Below are positions 17,067-25,193 of a DNA stretch of 64,000 bases, in pieces. The stretch comes from Arhodomonas aquaeolei DSM 8974 (lineage in GTDB: Bacteria > Pseudomonadota > Gammaproteobacteria > Nitrococcales > Nitrococcaceae): the NCBI RefSeq assembly GCF_000374645.1, contig NZ_KB894800.1:44589-108588 (forward strand), read 5' to 3'. The notes beneath the pieces are model-generated. The model saw only the letters and a list, made by a program, of their open reading frames with translations, was not told the DNA's origin and ran no database searches. The number at the start of each line of letters is the position of its first letter. Position 1 is the stretch's first letter. A program made the position numbers and the translations under genes.

Positions 17067-17155
17067 GTCCGCGCCCCGCATCGTCATCGAATCGTCACCG
17101 CTGCGTCATACAACGTGATGGCGCGAGGCGGCACCGGCGCGCATGCTTGCCGGCG

Positions 17156-18367
17156 ATGATCCGGCCCGACACCAACCCCACCCTGTGGCTGATGCGCCGC
17201 GCGCTGCGCCGCTACGCCACCCTCGTGGCCACGAGCCTGCGGCCCGGCGCGATCGTGCGCCCCCGCCCGCGGCACCTGCTCACCCGCGGCGCCCTGCTGC
17301 TGGCGTTTCCGCCATTCTGGCTCTATCACACCGTCGGGCTGGCCCTCGACGAGGTCCTGTTCCGCGGCTACCGGCGCACGCCGGTGACGTCGCCGGTGTT
17401 CATCCTCGGCGTGCCGCGCAGCGGCACCACTGCGCTGCACGCGGCCCTCGCCGAGGACGGCCAGTTCACCACCTTCCGGGCCTGGGAATGCGTGTTCGGG
17501 GTGTCGGTGACGTGGTGCCGCTTCTGGGCGGCGGTGGGCCGCCTGGACCGCGGCCTCGGCGCACCGCTGGTACGGCTGCGCCGGCTGGCCGAGCGCCGGC
17601 TGTTCGCCGGACTGGACGACACCCATCCGGTACGCGCGGACGCACCGGAGGAGGACTACCTGGTACTGCTGCCGGTGCTGTGGTGCTTCGTGCTGGTGGT
17701 GCCGTTCCCGGATGCCGGCTGGCTGTGGCGCTTCGCGGCCTTCGGGGAGGCCCTGGACCGGGACGAACGCGCGGCGCTCGGCGGCTTCTACCGGGACTGT
17801 CTGCGCCGCCACCTCCATGCCCGGGGTGACGGCCGGCGGCTGCTGTCGAAGAACGCCGCCTTCGCGCCCCTGACCGACACGCTGCTCACGCTGTTCCCGG
17901 ACGCCCGTATCATCGCCTGCGTGCGCGAGCCGGCCCGGGCCCTGTCCTCCCAGCTCAGCTGCCTGGAGCCGTCGCTGCGCGTCTGCCACGGCGATTACGA
18001 CTCCGGGGCGTTCAACGCCCGGCTGGCGGCCCGTTTCGCCGGCTACTACGATCACCTGTTCGCGGCGCTGGGCCGTACCGCGCCCGGCACGGCGGTGTTC
18101 CTGCCGCTGCCCGCCCAGCGCACACGGATGGCGGCGAGCGTGCGCCGGGTCTACGCGCTCCTCTCCCTGCCGCTGTCACCGGCGTTCGAGGCCCGCCTCG
18201 ACGCGCTGGACGGACGGGCACGCACCCACCGCTCCCGCCACCGGCACGACGCCGGTGACGGCGACGCGTTCACGGCCACGCTCTCGCCCACGGCGCGACA
18301 GTTCGACTACACGGCGACCGTCCCGATCCCGGCGCACGAGCTGGCTGATCACCGGAGGACGGCATGA
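17156..18367 (+). CDS. Sulfotransferase family protein
   Basis: A 403-residue protein with the 5-prime-phosphosulfate binding loop of PAPS-dependent sulfotransferases, GVPRSGTTAL (residues 85-94). A second motif, ARIIACVREPARALSSQLSC, sits near residue 250, where the 3-prime-phosphate contact (RxPxxxxxS) is expected. A hydrophobic stretch at 45-65 (ALLLAFPPFWLYHTVGLAL) precedes the domain and may anchor or associate it with the membrane. Start at the ATG at 17156; the upstream ribosome-binding site is weak. The stop overlaps the start of the next gene by 4 bp (ATGA), making a coupled three-gene cassette with a glycosyltransferase and a deacetylase. The acceptor is probably a glycan or glycolipid; this is inferred from the neighbours only. 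Confidence 0.82.
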   Translation: MIRPDTNPTLWLMRRALRRYATLVATSLRPGAIVRPRPRHLLTRGALLLAFPPFWLYHTVGLALDEVLFRGYRRTPVTSPVFILGVPRSGTTALHAALAEDGQFTTFRAWECVFGVSVTWCRFWAAVGRLDRGLGAPLVRLRRLAERRLFAGLDDTHPVRADAPEEDYLVLLPVLWCFVLVVPFPDAGWLWRFAAFGEALDRDERAALGGFYRDCLRRHLHARGDGRRLLSKNAAFAPLTDTLLTLFPDARIIACVREPARALSSQLSCLEPSLRVCHGDYDSGAFNARLAARFAGYYDHLFAALGRTAPGTAVFLPLPAQRTRMAASVRRVYALLSLPLSPAFEARLDALDGRARTHRSRHRHDAGDGDAFTATLSPTARQFDYTATVPIPAHELADHRRTA

Positions 18368-19479
18368 GCGCGGTGCCGGCTGATGCCGCGCGGGCGCGCG
18401 TGGCCGTGGTCACCGACGCCGGTGCCGGGCGCAACGGCGTCGGCACCTACTACCAGGACCTCAGCGACGCCCTCGCCCCGCACCTCGATACCATCACCAC
18501 CATCGGCCCGGACACCGGTAACGGTCTGCGCGAGTGGCTGTCGGTGCCACTGCCCGGCGACCGCTCCCAGCGGGTCGGCGTCCCCGATCCGCGGGCCCTC
18601 GCCCGGCGCCTCGCGGAGATCGCGCCGGAGACCGTGGTGATCGCCACGCCCGGCCCCTACGGTCTCCTCGGCGCCCGCGCCGCCCGCCGGCTCGGCGCCC
18701 GGGTGGTGTTCGGCATGCATACCCATTATGCCGCCCTGGGACGACTCTACTGGGGGGCGCTCCGCGGCACGGCGGGGCGGCTGGGCCTGCGTGCCTGCAA
18801 CCGCCACCTCCTGCGCCGCGCCGATGCGGTCATGGCGGTCTCGGAGGGGATGCGGACACTGGCAGCGGCCGACGGCGCGCCGGCCGCGCGGGTGACGGGC
18901 ACCCCCCTCGGCCCGCCTTTCCTGGACAGACCCGTCCGGCCGGCGAGCGGCCGGCTCGAGGCCGTGCTCTTCGTCGGCCGCCTGGCCGCGGAGAAATCGC
19001 TGCCCGAGGTACTGGCGGCGGCCCGTGCGCTGCCCGGCGTCCGGTTCTCCATCGCCGGCGAGGGGCCGCTTCGCACCCGGGTGGAGGCCGACGCCGCGGC
19101 CCTCCCCAACCTCGACTACCTCGGCTGGCTCCCGCGCGAGGCGGTGGCCGCCGCGCTGGACGACCACGACGCGCTCGCCCTGCCGTCACGGCTCGAGGCC
19201 TTCGGCACCGTTGCCCTGGAGGCCCTGGCCCGGGAGCGCCCGGCGGTGGTCTCCGCCGGCTGCGGCATCCGCGACCGCGCCGAGCTCGCCCCCGGGCTCC
19301 ACGCCATCGCTGAGCATGAGGACCTGACGGCGGCCCTGCGGCGGCTCGACGGCATGGCGCCGGCCGTGCTCCGCCACCGCACCCGGGAGGCCCGGGCGGC
19401 GGTCTTGCGACTGCAGGCGCAGACGGTGGCGGACTGGCTCGCGGTGATCGCCCCGGGAGCGGGCCCGTGCGGGCCGTAG
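18364..19479 (+). CDS. Glycosyltransferase family 4 protein
   Basis: A 371-residue GT-B glycosyltransferase. The N-terminal half opens with VAVVTDAGAGRNGVGTYYQDL, the glycine-rich acceptor-side loop with the GVGTY motif. The C-terminal half has LFVGRLAAEKSLPEVLAAA, the GRLxxEKG-like hinge of GT4 enzymes, and ALPSRLEAFGTVALEALA, the family's E-X7-E donor-sugar motif. It resembles mannosyl- and glucosyltransferases that build glycolipids such as GDP-mannose-dependent phosphatidylinositol-type enzymes, but donor and acceptor cannot be read. It overlaps the sulfotransferase by 4 bp and the deacetylase by 13 bp, so the three are one translationally coupled unit. Confidence 0.85.
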   Translation: MSAVPADAARARVAVVTDAGAGRNGVGTYYQDLSDALAPHLDTITTIGPDTGNGLREWLSVPLPGDRSQRVGVPDPRALARRLAEIAPETVVIATPGPYGLLGARAARRLGARVVFGMHTHYAALGRLYWGALRGTAGRLGLRACNRHLLRRADAVMAVSEGMRTLAAADGAPAARVTGTPLGPPFLDRPVRPASGRLEAVLFVGRLAAEKSLPEVLAAARALPGVRFSIAGEGPLRTRVEADAAALPNLDYLGWLPREAVAAALDDHDALALPSRLEAFGTVALEALARERPAVVSAGCGIRDRAELAPGLHAIAEHEDLTAALRRLDGMAPAVLRHRTREARAAVLRLQAQTVADWLAVIAPGAGPCGP

Positions 19480-20180
19480 TCTCGATCCACGACGTGATGC
19501 CGGAGACCCTGGCGCCGGTGCGCGAGCAGCTCAGCCTGCTGGCGCACCACGACATCGCGCCGGTGACCCTGCTGGTCGTGCCGGGGCGTGACTGGTCCCC
19601 CGACGGGCTCGCCCGGCTTCGCGAGTGGCGCGCGCGCGGGCACGTCCTCGCCGGCCACGGCTGGCACCACCACGCCACGGCCGTCCGGGGCTGCTACCAC
19701 CGCCTGCACGCCGCGGTGCTCTCCCGTCAGGCCGCCGAACACCTGGCCCTGGACGCCGCGGAGATACGTGCGCTGGTCCGCCGCTGCCGCGCATGGTTTG
19801 CGGACAACGACCTCGGCCGCCCGGCCCTGTACGTCCCCCCGGCCTGGGCCCTGGGTCCGATCCGTCCGGCGGGGCTCGCCGACCTCGGCTTCCGCTACCT
19901 GGAGACCCTCACCGCCGTGCATGACCTGCGCAGCGGTCGCCGGCGGCGGCTACCGGTCATCGGTTTCGAGGCGGATACGCCCGCCCGCGCGGCGGTGCTG
20001 CGCGCCCTGGACACCACATGCAGCCGCTGGCCGGGACCGGTGCGCATCGCGCTGCACCCGCGGGATCACCGCCTGCACCTGCGCGGGACCCTGCTGCGAC
20101 GGCTCGCCACGGTACGCGAGCCCCTGGACTACGACGGACTGATGGCCGGACCGGATTCTGCATACCCGCACGCTGGGTGA
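19467..20180 (+). CDS. DUF2334-type polysaccharide deacetylase family protein
   Basis: A 237-residue protein starting at a GTG (19467) with GGGAGC just upstream, overlapping the glycosyltransferase by 13 bp. MRAVVSIHDVMPETLAPV carries the first motif with Asp and His (SIHDV); GHVLAGHGWHHHA contains the metal-binding HxxxH-like segment; and IALHPRDHRL near the end supplies the late catalytic His. Together these mark a carbohydrate esterase 4/DUF2334 fold acting on N-acetylated sugars. It presumably trims the product of the two upstream genes. There is no signal peptide, so the reaction is likely cytoplasmic, which suits a lipid-linked or small glycan precursor rather than cell-wall polymer. 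Confidence 0.8.
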   Translation: MRAVVSIHDVMPETLAPVREQLSLLAHHDIAPVTLLVVPGRDWSPDGLARLREWRARGHVLAGHGWHHHATAVRGCYHRLHAAVLSRQAAEHLALDAAEIRALVRRCRAWFADNDLGRPALYVPPAWALGPIRPAGLADLGFRYLETLTAVHDLRSGRRRRLPVIGFEADTPARAAVLRALDTTCSRWPGPVRIALHPRDHRLHLRGTLLRRLATVREPLDYDGLMAGPDSAYPHAG

Positions 20181-20186
20181 TAGAAT
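20156..20186 (+). promoter_or_regulatory. Possible promoter for sufT
   Basis: TAGAAT (20181-20186) matches the -10 consensus at 5 of 6 positions and stands out as AT-rich in this sequence. The nearest -35 candidate, TTCTGC (20156-20161), is poor and 19 bases away. It starts inside the end of the deacetylase gene and lies 40 bases before the sufT start. Confidence 0.4.
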
Positions 20187-20226
20187 TCCGACCAAACGAG
20201 TCCAGTTTCAGGTAGCGGAGGCCGTC

Positions 20227-20778
20227 ATGCAGGCGCAACCCAACGAACCCGTGGTCTTCGAGCGCGACTGCGACGCCGCGCTGATCCCTTCCGGCGACAC
20301 CGGCGTGATCCCGAAGGGCGCCGAGGGCATGATCACCCAGGCCCTCGGCGGCAGTTACACCGTCTATATCCAGGGCAATCTCTTCCGTATCGACGGCAAG
20401 GACGCGGACGCCATCGGCAAGGAGCCGGAGGCCGCCCCGGAGCTGCCGGACGACGCCTCGGACGCGGACGTCGAGCAGCTCGTCTGGGACCAGATGCGAC
20501 GCTGCTACGACCCCGAGATCCCGATCAATATCGTCGAGCTCGGCCTTGTCTACACCTGTCAGGTGTCGCGCCGCGACGACGGCAGCCGCTCGGTGGCCAT
20601 CGACATGACGCTCACCGCCCCCGGCTGCGGCATGGGCGATATCCTCGCCTACGACGTGCGCGAAAAGGTCCTGCAGGTGCCCACCGTGGAGGACGTGTCC
20701 GTGGAGATCGTCTTCGACCCGCCCTGGTCCTTCGAGATGATGTCCGAGGCCGCTCGTCTGCAGACGGGCATGATGTGA
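20227..20778 (+). CDS. sufT: SufT family Fe-S cluster assembly protein
   Basis: A 183-residue protein with two parts. Residues 1-75 are a small beta-rich domain found only in long SufT proteins. From about residue 85 comes a MIP18/DUF59 domain with YDPEIPINIVELGLVY and LTAPGCGMGD, the latter holding the conserved Cys. SufT proteins help deliver or mature Fe-S clusters, especially under high demand for cluster-containing enzymes. GCGGAGG precedes the ATG at 20227. The rest of the suf operon is not in the window, so this copy stands apart. The nearby fnr encodes an Fe-S sensor, though the two are convergent and not an operon. Confidence 0.88.
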   Translation: MQAQPNEPVVFERDCDAALIPSGDTGVIPKGAEGMITQALGGSYTVYIQGNLFRIDGKDADAIGKEPEAAPELPDDASDADVEQLVWDQMRRCYDPEIPINIVELGLVYTCQVSRRDDGSRSVAIDMTLTAPGCGMGDILAYDVREKVLQVPTVEDVSVEIVFDPPWSFEMMSEAARLQTGMM

Positions 20779-20859
20779 TCCCCGACACGGAACCCAGGCG
20801 CCGATGGGATTGTCCTTGCAGGCGGGGCGGGTGACGACGCAAGGGGAGGAGCGCAGGCA

Positions 20860-21141
20860 ATGAAACGCACGGTGATCAGTGCCCTCGTCACCATGGCACT
20901 GCTGGCCGGGGTGGCCGGCATGTCGGGGCTTGAAGGTCTGGACGCCCGCATCGCCCAGCTGCGGGAGAACTGGGTCGCCGCCCAGGCGACACCGAACGAG
21001 GAAGTCAAGGAAGCGAAGATATCCCGGCTCAACCGGGAGACGGCGAAGCTGGTGGCCCGCTTCCCGGACAACGAGACGGTGCTGCACTGGCACCGGGCCC
21101 TCGTGCACGCCGAGCGCCACTACATGCGCGGCGAGACCTGA
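20860..21141 (+). CDS. Small exported or membrane-anchored protein of unknown function
   Basis: A 93-residue protein that I do not recognise. It begins with MKRTVISALVTMALLAGVAG, a basic start and hydrophobic stretch typical of a signal peptide or anchor. The remainder is a charged helical segment (LEGLDARIAQLRENWVAAQ, then EAKISRLNRETAKLVARFPD) that could form a short coiled coil. The pattern of an exported helical hairpin with a closing tetratricopeptide-like LHWHRALVHAERHY motif is seen. GGGGAGGAG lies 9 bases before the ATG, so it is surely translated. It follows sufT by 81 bases and may be co-transcribed; it ends at a bidirectional terminator shared with fnr. Confidence 0.65.
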   Translation: MKRTVISALVTMALLAGVAGMSGLEGLDARIAQLRENWVAAQATPNEEVKEAKISRLNRETAKLVARFPDNETVLHWHRALVHAERHYMRGET

Positions 21142-21151
21142 ACAGCAGACA

Positions 21152-21176
21152 GGGCGGGTGCCAGCGGCGCCCGCCC
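21152..21176. terminator. Bidirectional hairpin between the small exported protein gene and fnr
   Basis: GGGCGGGTGCC (21152-21162) and GGCGCCCGCCC (21166-21176) form an 11-bp stem with one G-T wobble and a 3-base loop between two converging stop codons. Confidence 0.65.
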
Positions 21177-21187
21177 GGGACCCGTAC

Positions 21188-21967
21188 TCATCCCCTGCCG
21201 GAGTGTACGTCCCGATCAGGCGTCTCGTTGCGGGACTGCCCGGCGAGATTCCGGAGCGTGCGCACGTCCTCCAGCGACAGCTCCTTGCCGTGACTGGCGA
21301 TCCAGCCCCGCTCCTGGAAGCGGCGGAACAACCGACTCATGGTCTCCGGCGCCACACCCAGATAGTTGCTGAGCTCGGAGCGCGACATCGGCAGCCGGAA
21401 CCGCCACGGTGACAGGCCGCGCCGCGCGAACCGCTTGGACAGGCTCAGCAGCACGATGGCGAGCCGTTCCTCGGCACTGCGATTGGCCAGCGCATGGAGC
21501 ATCTCGTGATCCGAGAAGATCTCCTTGCTCATCAGCCGCAGGAGCTGACGCTGCAGGCCCGGGATACGCGTCGACAACGCCTCCAGACGCTCGAACGGCA
21601 CCTCGCAGACCGTGGTGGTCTCCAGCGCCTGGGCGCCACAGGGATGGCTGCCCTCGTTGATGGCGTCGAGCCCCACCACCTCACCGGGCAGGTGGAAGCC
21701 CATGATCTGCTCCTCGCCGCCCTCGGAGAGCGTGTACGTCTTCAACGCTCCGGTACGGACGACGTAGATCGCGCCGAAACCGTCGCCGGTGCGGTAGAGG
21801 TGCTCGTGACGCTTGATGGGCCGACGCGGCTGCACGATCTGGTCGAGTTGATCGACGTCCGCACTGTCAAGGCTCACCGGCAGGCACAGCTGCACGAGCC
21901 CGCAATCGTTGCAGGCACTGCGCAGCCGCGCCACCCGGAACTCGCCGGGGTTGGGCTGGTCGCTCAT
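21188..21967 (-). CDS. fnr: Fnr/Anr family oxygen-sensing transcriptional regulator
   Basis: A 259-residue CRP/FNR-family regulator with the full cysteine set for a 4Fe-4S oxygen sensor: Cys19, Cys22 and Cys28 (CNDCGLVQLC, the E. coli C-x2-C-x5-C spacing) plus Cys110 in SHPCGAQ. A cyclic-nucleotide-like beta-barrel and dimer helix follow. The C-terminal helix-turn-helix MSRSELSNYLGVAPETMSRL contains the E-x2-SR pattern that reads TTGAT half sites. It should activate anaerobic or microaerobic genes. A near-perfect FNR box lies in front of the adhesin and AraC genes at 51146-51159. No FNR box was seen before fnr itself. The start at 21967 fits the family. Confidence 0.95.
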   Translation of the reverse strand: MSDQPNPGEFRVARLRSACNDCGLVQLCLPVSLDSADVDQLDQIVQPRRPIKRHEHLYRTGDGFGAIYVVRTGALKTYTLSEGGEEQIMGFHLPGEVVGLDAINEGSHPCGAQALETTTVCEVPFERLEALSTRIPGLQRQLLRLMSKEIFSDHEMLHALANRSAEERLAIVLLSLSKRFARRGLSPWRFRLPMSRSELSNYLGVAPETMSRLFRRFQERGWIASHGKELSLEDVRTLRNLAGQSRNETPDRDVHSGRG

Positions 21968-22246
21968 GTCGCACCCTGGGTGAGTGGCAGTCCTTAATGT
22001 TCATCGTCAGCATACGACATCACCCACGGCGGAGCACAGCCCGTTCTGGGGGTATTGTCAGGCCTCAGCTTGCCTGTCTGCACTCGTGGCAAGGCGCGCT
22101 GAGCGATGTGTGGCGGCGCTACATGAGCGAAGCGCAACGCCGCCCACGGGCGCAGACGGACAAGCCCGAAGGGAGCCGCGGAGCGCTGCGGGGCTCTGAG
22201 ACCTGAACAATGCATCCGGAACCGCTGTAAGGCGCACCGCACCGCT
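21968..22246. other. Intergenic region upstream of fnr with a possible repeat element
   Basis: The 279 bases between fnr and pgpA contain the fnr promoter (right of 21967) and, from about 22045 to 22230, a stretch unlike the flanking genes. That stretch is rich in short palindromic pieces (GGCGGCGC, GCGCAACGCCGCC) and ends ACCTGAACAATGCATCCGG. Reading frames of 69-71 codons cross it but show no family resemblance or ribosome-binding site. Its texture suggests a degenerate mobile or repeated element rather than a gene; this is only an impression. Confidence 0.35.
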
Positions 22247-22717
22247 TCAGCCCAGCAGGGCCAGGGCGAGGTGCAGGCACACCGCCGCCGGCACGGCGGC
22301 AAGGACGTCGTCCAGCATGATCCCGAAGCCCCCGTGCAGGCGCCGGTCGAACACCCGTATGGGCCAGGGCTTGAGGATGTCGAAGACACGGAAGGCGACC
22401 ACGCCCGCGGCCACCACTGCGGGGCTCTGCGGCGCCATCACCAGAGTCGCGGCCAGCCCTACGAACTCGTCCCAGACGATGGCGGGATGGTCGTCGACGC
22501 CCACCGCACGGGCGGTGACACCGCAGATCCAGCAGCCGACGACGAAGGCCGCCGCGAGCACCGTGACATAGGCCCACGCCGGCAGCAGCCCCAGTCCCCA
22601 GACCAGGGGCGCCGCAACGACCGTACCGGCGGTGCCCGGGGCCCGCGGAAGCAGGCCGGAACCGAATCCCAGGGCGAGGAACTGGCGTGGATCGGCGAGG
22701 CGGAACCCCCCGCTCAT
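22247..22717 (-). CDS. pgpA: Phosphatidylglycerophosphatase A
   Basis: A 156-residue integral membrane protein of the PgpA family, at the usual length. It starts MSGGFRLADPRQFLALGFGS, followed by GTAGTVVAAPLVWGL and the family signature VDDHPAIVWDEFVG, where Asp and Glu residues form the metal-dependent active site. DILKPWPIRVFDRRLHGG-FGIMLDDVLA then carries the second conserved acidic motif. It removes the terminal phosphate from phosphatidylglycerophosphate to make phosphatidylglycerol. The ATG at 22717 overlaps the thiL stop by 4 bp, the usual thiL-pgpA arrangement, and it closes the long riboflavin/nusB operon. Confidence 0.93.
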   Translation of the reverse strand: MSGGFRLADPRQFLALGFGSGLLPRAPGTAGTVVAAPLVWGLGLLPAWAYVTVLAAAFVVGCWICGVTARAVGVDDHPAIVWDEFVGLAATLVMAPQSPAVVAAGVVAFRVFDILKPWPIRVFDRRLHGGFGIMLDDVLAAVPAAVCLHLALALLG

Positions 22718-23679
22718 TTGCCATTCCCGTCGAAGTGCCGGTAGCCGGTGCGCCCTGCGACAAGTGGCGCTCCGTCCGCGCCGACGACGGTCACGGCCGC
22801 GGCACCGGCGGTAATCGCACCGATGGGCGTCACCGCCACGCCGGCGTCCGCCGCACGACACCGTACGGCCTCGCCGGCGTCCGCCGGCGCGGTGAACAGC
22901 AGCTCGTAGTCGTCGCCGCCGCTGAGGGCATAGTCCAGCGCGGCCCCGCCGCGCGCGGCCAGCGCCGGTGACAGCGGGACGTCGGCGCCACGCACCGTCG
23001 CCGCCACCCCGCTGCGCTCGCACAGGTGGGCGGCATCGGCAAGCAGCCCGTCGGAGACGTCCACCGCAGCGGTGGCGAGCCCGCGCAGTGCCCGCCCGAG
23101 GGCGATCCGGGGGGTCGGCCGGTGGAGCCGCTCGATCAGGGGGGCCACGTCGTCTCCGCGCTCGCCGGCCTGCCAGCAGGCCAGCCCCGCGGCGGCCTCG
23201 CCGGGCCACCCCGAGACCCACAGGACGTCGCCGGGGCGGGCGCCGTCACGGCGCAGGGGATTGTCCACCGGCCCGCCGACGAACAGCGATGCCGTCAGCC
23301 GCTCGCCCCGCGTGGTGTCGCCGCCGATGAGCGCCACGCCGTGGGTCCGCGCGAGCGCGTCCAGCCCGCCGCGCATGGCGGTGAGCCAGTTCTCGTCCAC
23401 CGCCGGCAGGGTCAGCGCCAGCAGCGCCCAGGCAGGCTCCGCGCCCATCGCCGCCAGGTCGCTGAGGTTCACGGCCAGCAGCTTGTGGCCGATGCTCGCC
23501 GGCGGGGCGTCGGCGGGGAAGTGGACGTCCTCGATCATGGTGTCCACGGCCAGCGCGAGGGTCGTGCCGCCGACCTCGACCAGGGCGGCATCGTCGCCGC
23601 AGCCCAGGGTCACGTCGCCGCGCTCGGCCCCCAGGCCGGTGAAGAACCGCTCGATCAGCGCGAACTCCGAGAGGCTCAT
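22714..23679 (-). CDS. thiL: Thiamine-monophosphate kinase
   Basis: A 321-residue ThiL. It starts MSLSEFALIERFF and shows GCGDDAALVEV (metal and ATP binding), DTMIEDVHFP, GHKLLAVNLSDLAAMGAEP and VDVSDGLLADAAHLCERSG, all family signatures, with YALSGGDDYELLFTAP near the C-terminus. It phosphorylates thiamine monophosphate to the cofactor thiamine diphosphate. The start at 23679 has a GGAGCAGGG element upstream and overlaps the DUF2889 gene by 4 bp; its stop overlaps pgpA by 4 bp. Its place between nusB and pgpA is conserved in gammaproteobacteria, except that here a DUF2889 gene intervenes on the nusB side. Confidence 0.95.
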   Translation of the reverse strand: MSLSEFALIERFFTGLGAERGDVTLGCGDDAALVEVGGTTLALAVDTMIEDVHFPADAPPASIGHKLLAVNLSDLAAMGAEPAWALLALTLPAVDENWLTAMRGGLDALARTHGVALIGGDTTRGERLTASLFVGGPVDNPLRRDGARPGDVLWVSGWPGEAAAGLACWQAGERGDDVAPLIERLHRPTPRIALGRALRGLATAAVDVSDGLLADAAHLCERSGVAATVRGADVPLSPALAARGGAALDYALSGGDDYELLFTAPADAGEAVRCRAADAGVAVTPIGAITAGAAAVTVVGADGAPLVAGRTGYRHFDGNGK

Positions 23680-24209
23680 CCCTGCTCCGGCCGGAACCAC
23701 TCGGGGTAGAGGGTGGCGATGGCCTCACCGCCGGCACGCCAGCCGTGGCAGCTGTTCATGAGCATCGGGCGACCGTCGCTGTCCGGCGGCGGATGGATGG
23801 TCTGGTAGGCGGTGGTGGCGATCGGGCGCAGCAGCTCGAAGAGGTGGGTGCAGCCCTCGACGCTCCCGATGCGTGAGCGAACCGCCTTCATCCAGCCGGG
23901 GCCGATGCGCACGCCCACCAGCGACTGGAAGGCAGCGGTCGCGCCGGGGCAGTCCGGGAACGGGGTCGCGTCCATGCTCGCGGCGACCTCGCGGATGGTG
24001 AGGTCGTCGTCCAGGGTGACGCGCAGCGCCATGTCGTGCACCGGCTCGCCGGGCGCGAGCTCACCGCGGAAGCGCAGCCGGAAAGCGCCGTCCTTGACGT
24101 CCGTTAGCCGGGCCTCGATCTCCCAGAGGCCGTCCTCGCGGCGGAAGCCGTCCAGCTCGATGCGGCGGCGGTGCAGGCGACGGCGCGGCGCGGGCTCGGG
24201 CAGGGCCAT
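23676..24209 (-). CDS. DUF2889 domain-containing protein
   Basis: A 177-residue protein of the DUF2889 family, with no assigned function. Conserved-looking features are RRRIELDGFRREDGLWEIEARLTD at the start, a DMALRVTLDDDLTIREVAA strand pair, CPGATAAFQSLVGVRIGPGW, and GCTHLFELLRPIATTAYQTI with a Cys and His. The ATG at 24209 overlaps the nusB stop by one base (TGATG), and its stop overlaps thiL by 4 bp, so it is firmly inside the operon. DUF2889 proteins often lie near catabolic genes elsewhere, so its position within a riboflavin/thiamine operon is unusual. The Cys, His and acidic residues would allow metal binding, but that is a guess. Confidence 0.8.
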   Translation of the reverse strand: MALPEPAPRRRLHRRRIELDGFRREDGLWEIEARLTDVKDGAFRLRFRGELAPGEPVHDMALRVTLDDDLTIREVAASMDATPFPDCPGATAAFQSLVGVRIGPGWMKAVRSRIGSVEGCTHLFELLRPIATTAYQTIHPPPDSDGRPMLMNSCHGWRAGGEAIATLYPEWFRPEQG

Positions 24210-24670
24210 CAGCCTTCCCCGGCGCCGAGCTCGGCGCGGCGCAACGCGCTGTCGTGGCCGACGCGGTCGAGCACGCCGTTGATGAAGCGGTGGCTCTGCT
24301 CGGCGCCGAACGCCTTGGCGAGCTCCACCGCCTCGTTGAGCACCACCCGGTAGGGTACCTCCATGCGCTCCAGCAGCTCGTAGGCCCCCAGGCGCAGGAT
24401 CGCCTTCTCCACGGGGTCGAGGGTGCGGAACGGGCGGTCCAGGTGCCCCTCGAGCGCCGCATCCAGGCGCGAGGCCGAGGCCGGGACGCCGTGGAGGAGC
24501 ACGGAGAAGTACTCCAGGTCCGTGCGGCCCATGCGGTAATCCTCGAGGAACTGCTTCTCGATGGAGGCGATGTCCTGGCCGGCGACCTGCCACTGGTAGA
24601 GCGCCTGCAGCGCACGCCGGCGGGCCCGGCTGCGCCGGCGATAGTCCTCGTAACGCGGGGTTGGGGTCAT
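24209..24670 (-). CDS. nusB: Transcription antitermination factor NusB
   Basis: A 153-residue NusB. It begins MTPTPRYEDYRRRSRARR-RALQALYQW, the Arg-rich RNA-binding helix and ALQALYQWQ motif of the family; LDRPFRTLDPVEKAILRLGAYELL and VVLNEAVELAKAFGAEQSHRFINGVLDRV complete the two helical bundles. With NusE it binds boxA in rRNA leaders and supports antitermination. The ATG at 24670 is 8 bases after the ribH stop with GAGG upstream. It lies between ribH and DUF2889 with 8-bp and 1-bp junctions, so it is clearly in the operon. Confidence 0.95.
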   Translation of the reverse strand: MTPTPRYEDYRRRSRARRRALQALYQWQVAGQDIASIEKQFLEDYRMGRTDLEYFSVLLHGVPASASRLDAALEGHLDRPFRTLDPVEKAILRLGAYELLERMEVPYRVVLNEAVELAKAFGAEQSHRFINGVLDRVGHDSALRRAELGAGEG

Positions 24671-24678
24671 CTGCGTCC

Positions 24679-25143
<465 letters not shown>

Positions 25144-25193
25144 TGGGTCCGGACCTGGCTGTCAGGGATGATGGCTTGGTTGCAGTCCTGGGG

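Noticed and set aside
20227..21967. sufT and fnr as a functional Fe-S operon
   Set aside because: They converge and are separated by another gene and a bidirectional terminator, so no co-transcription is possible.
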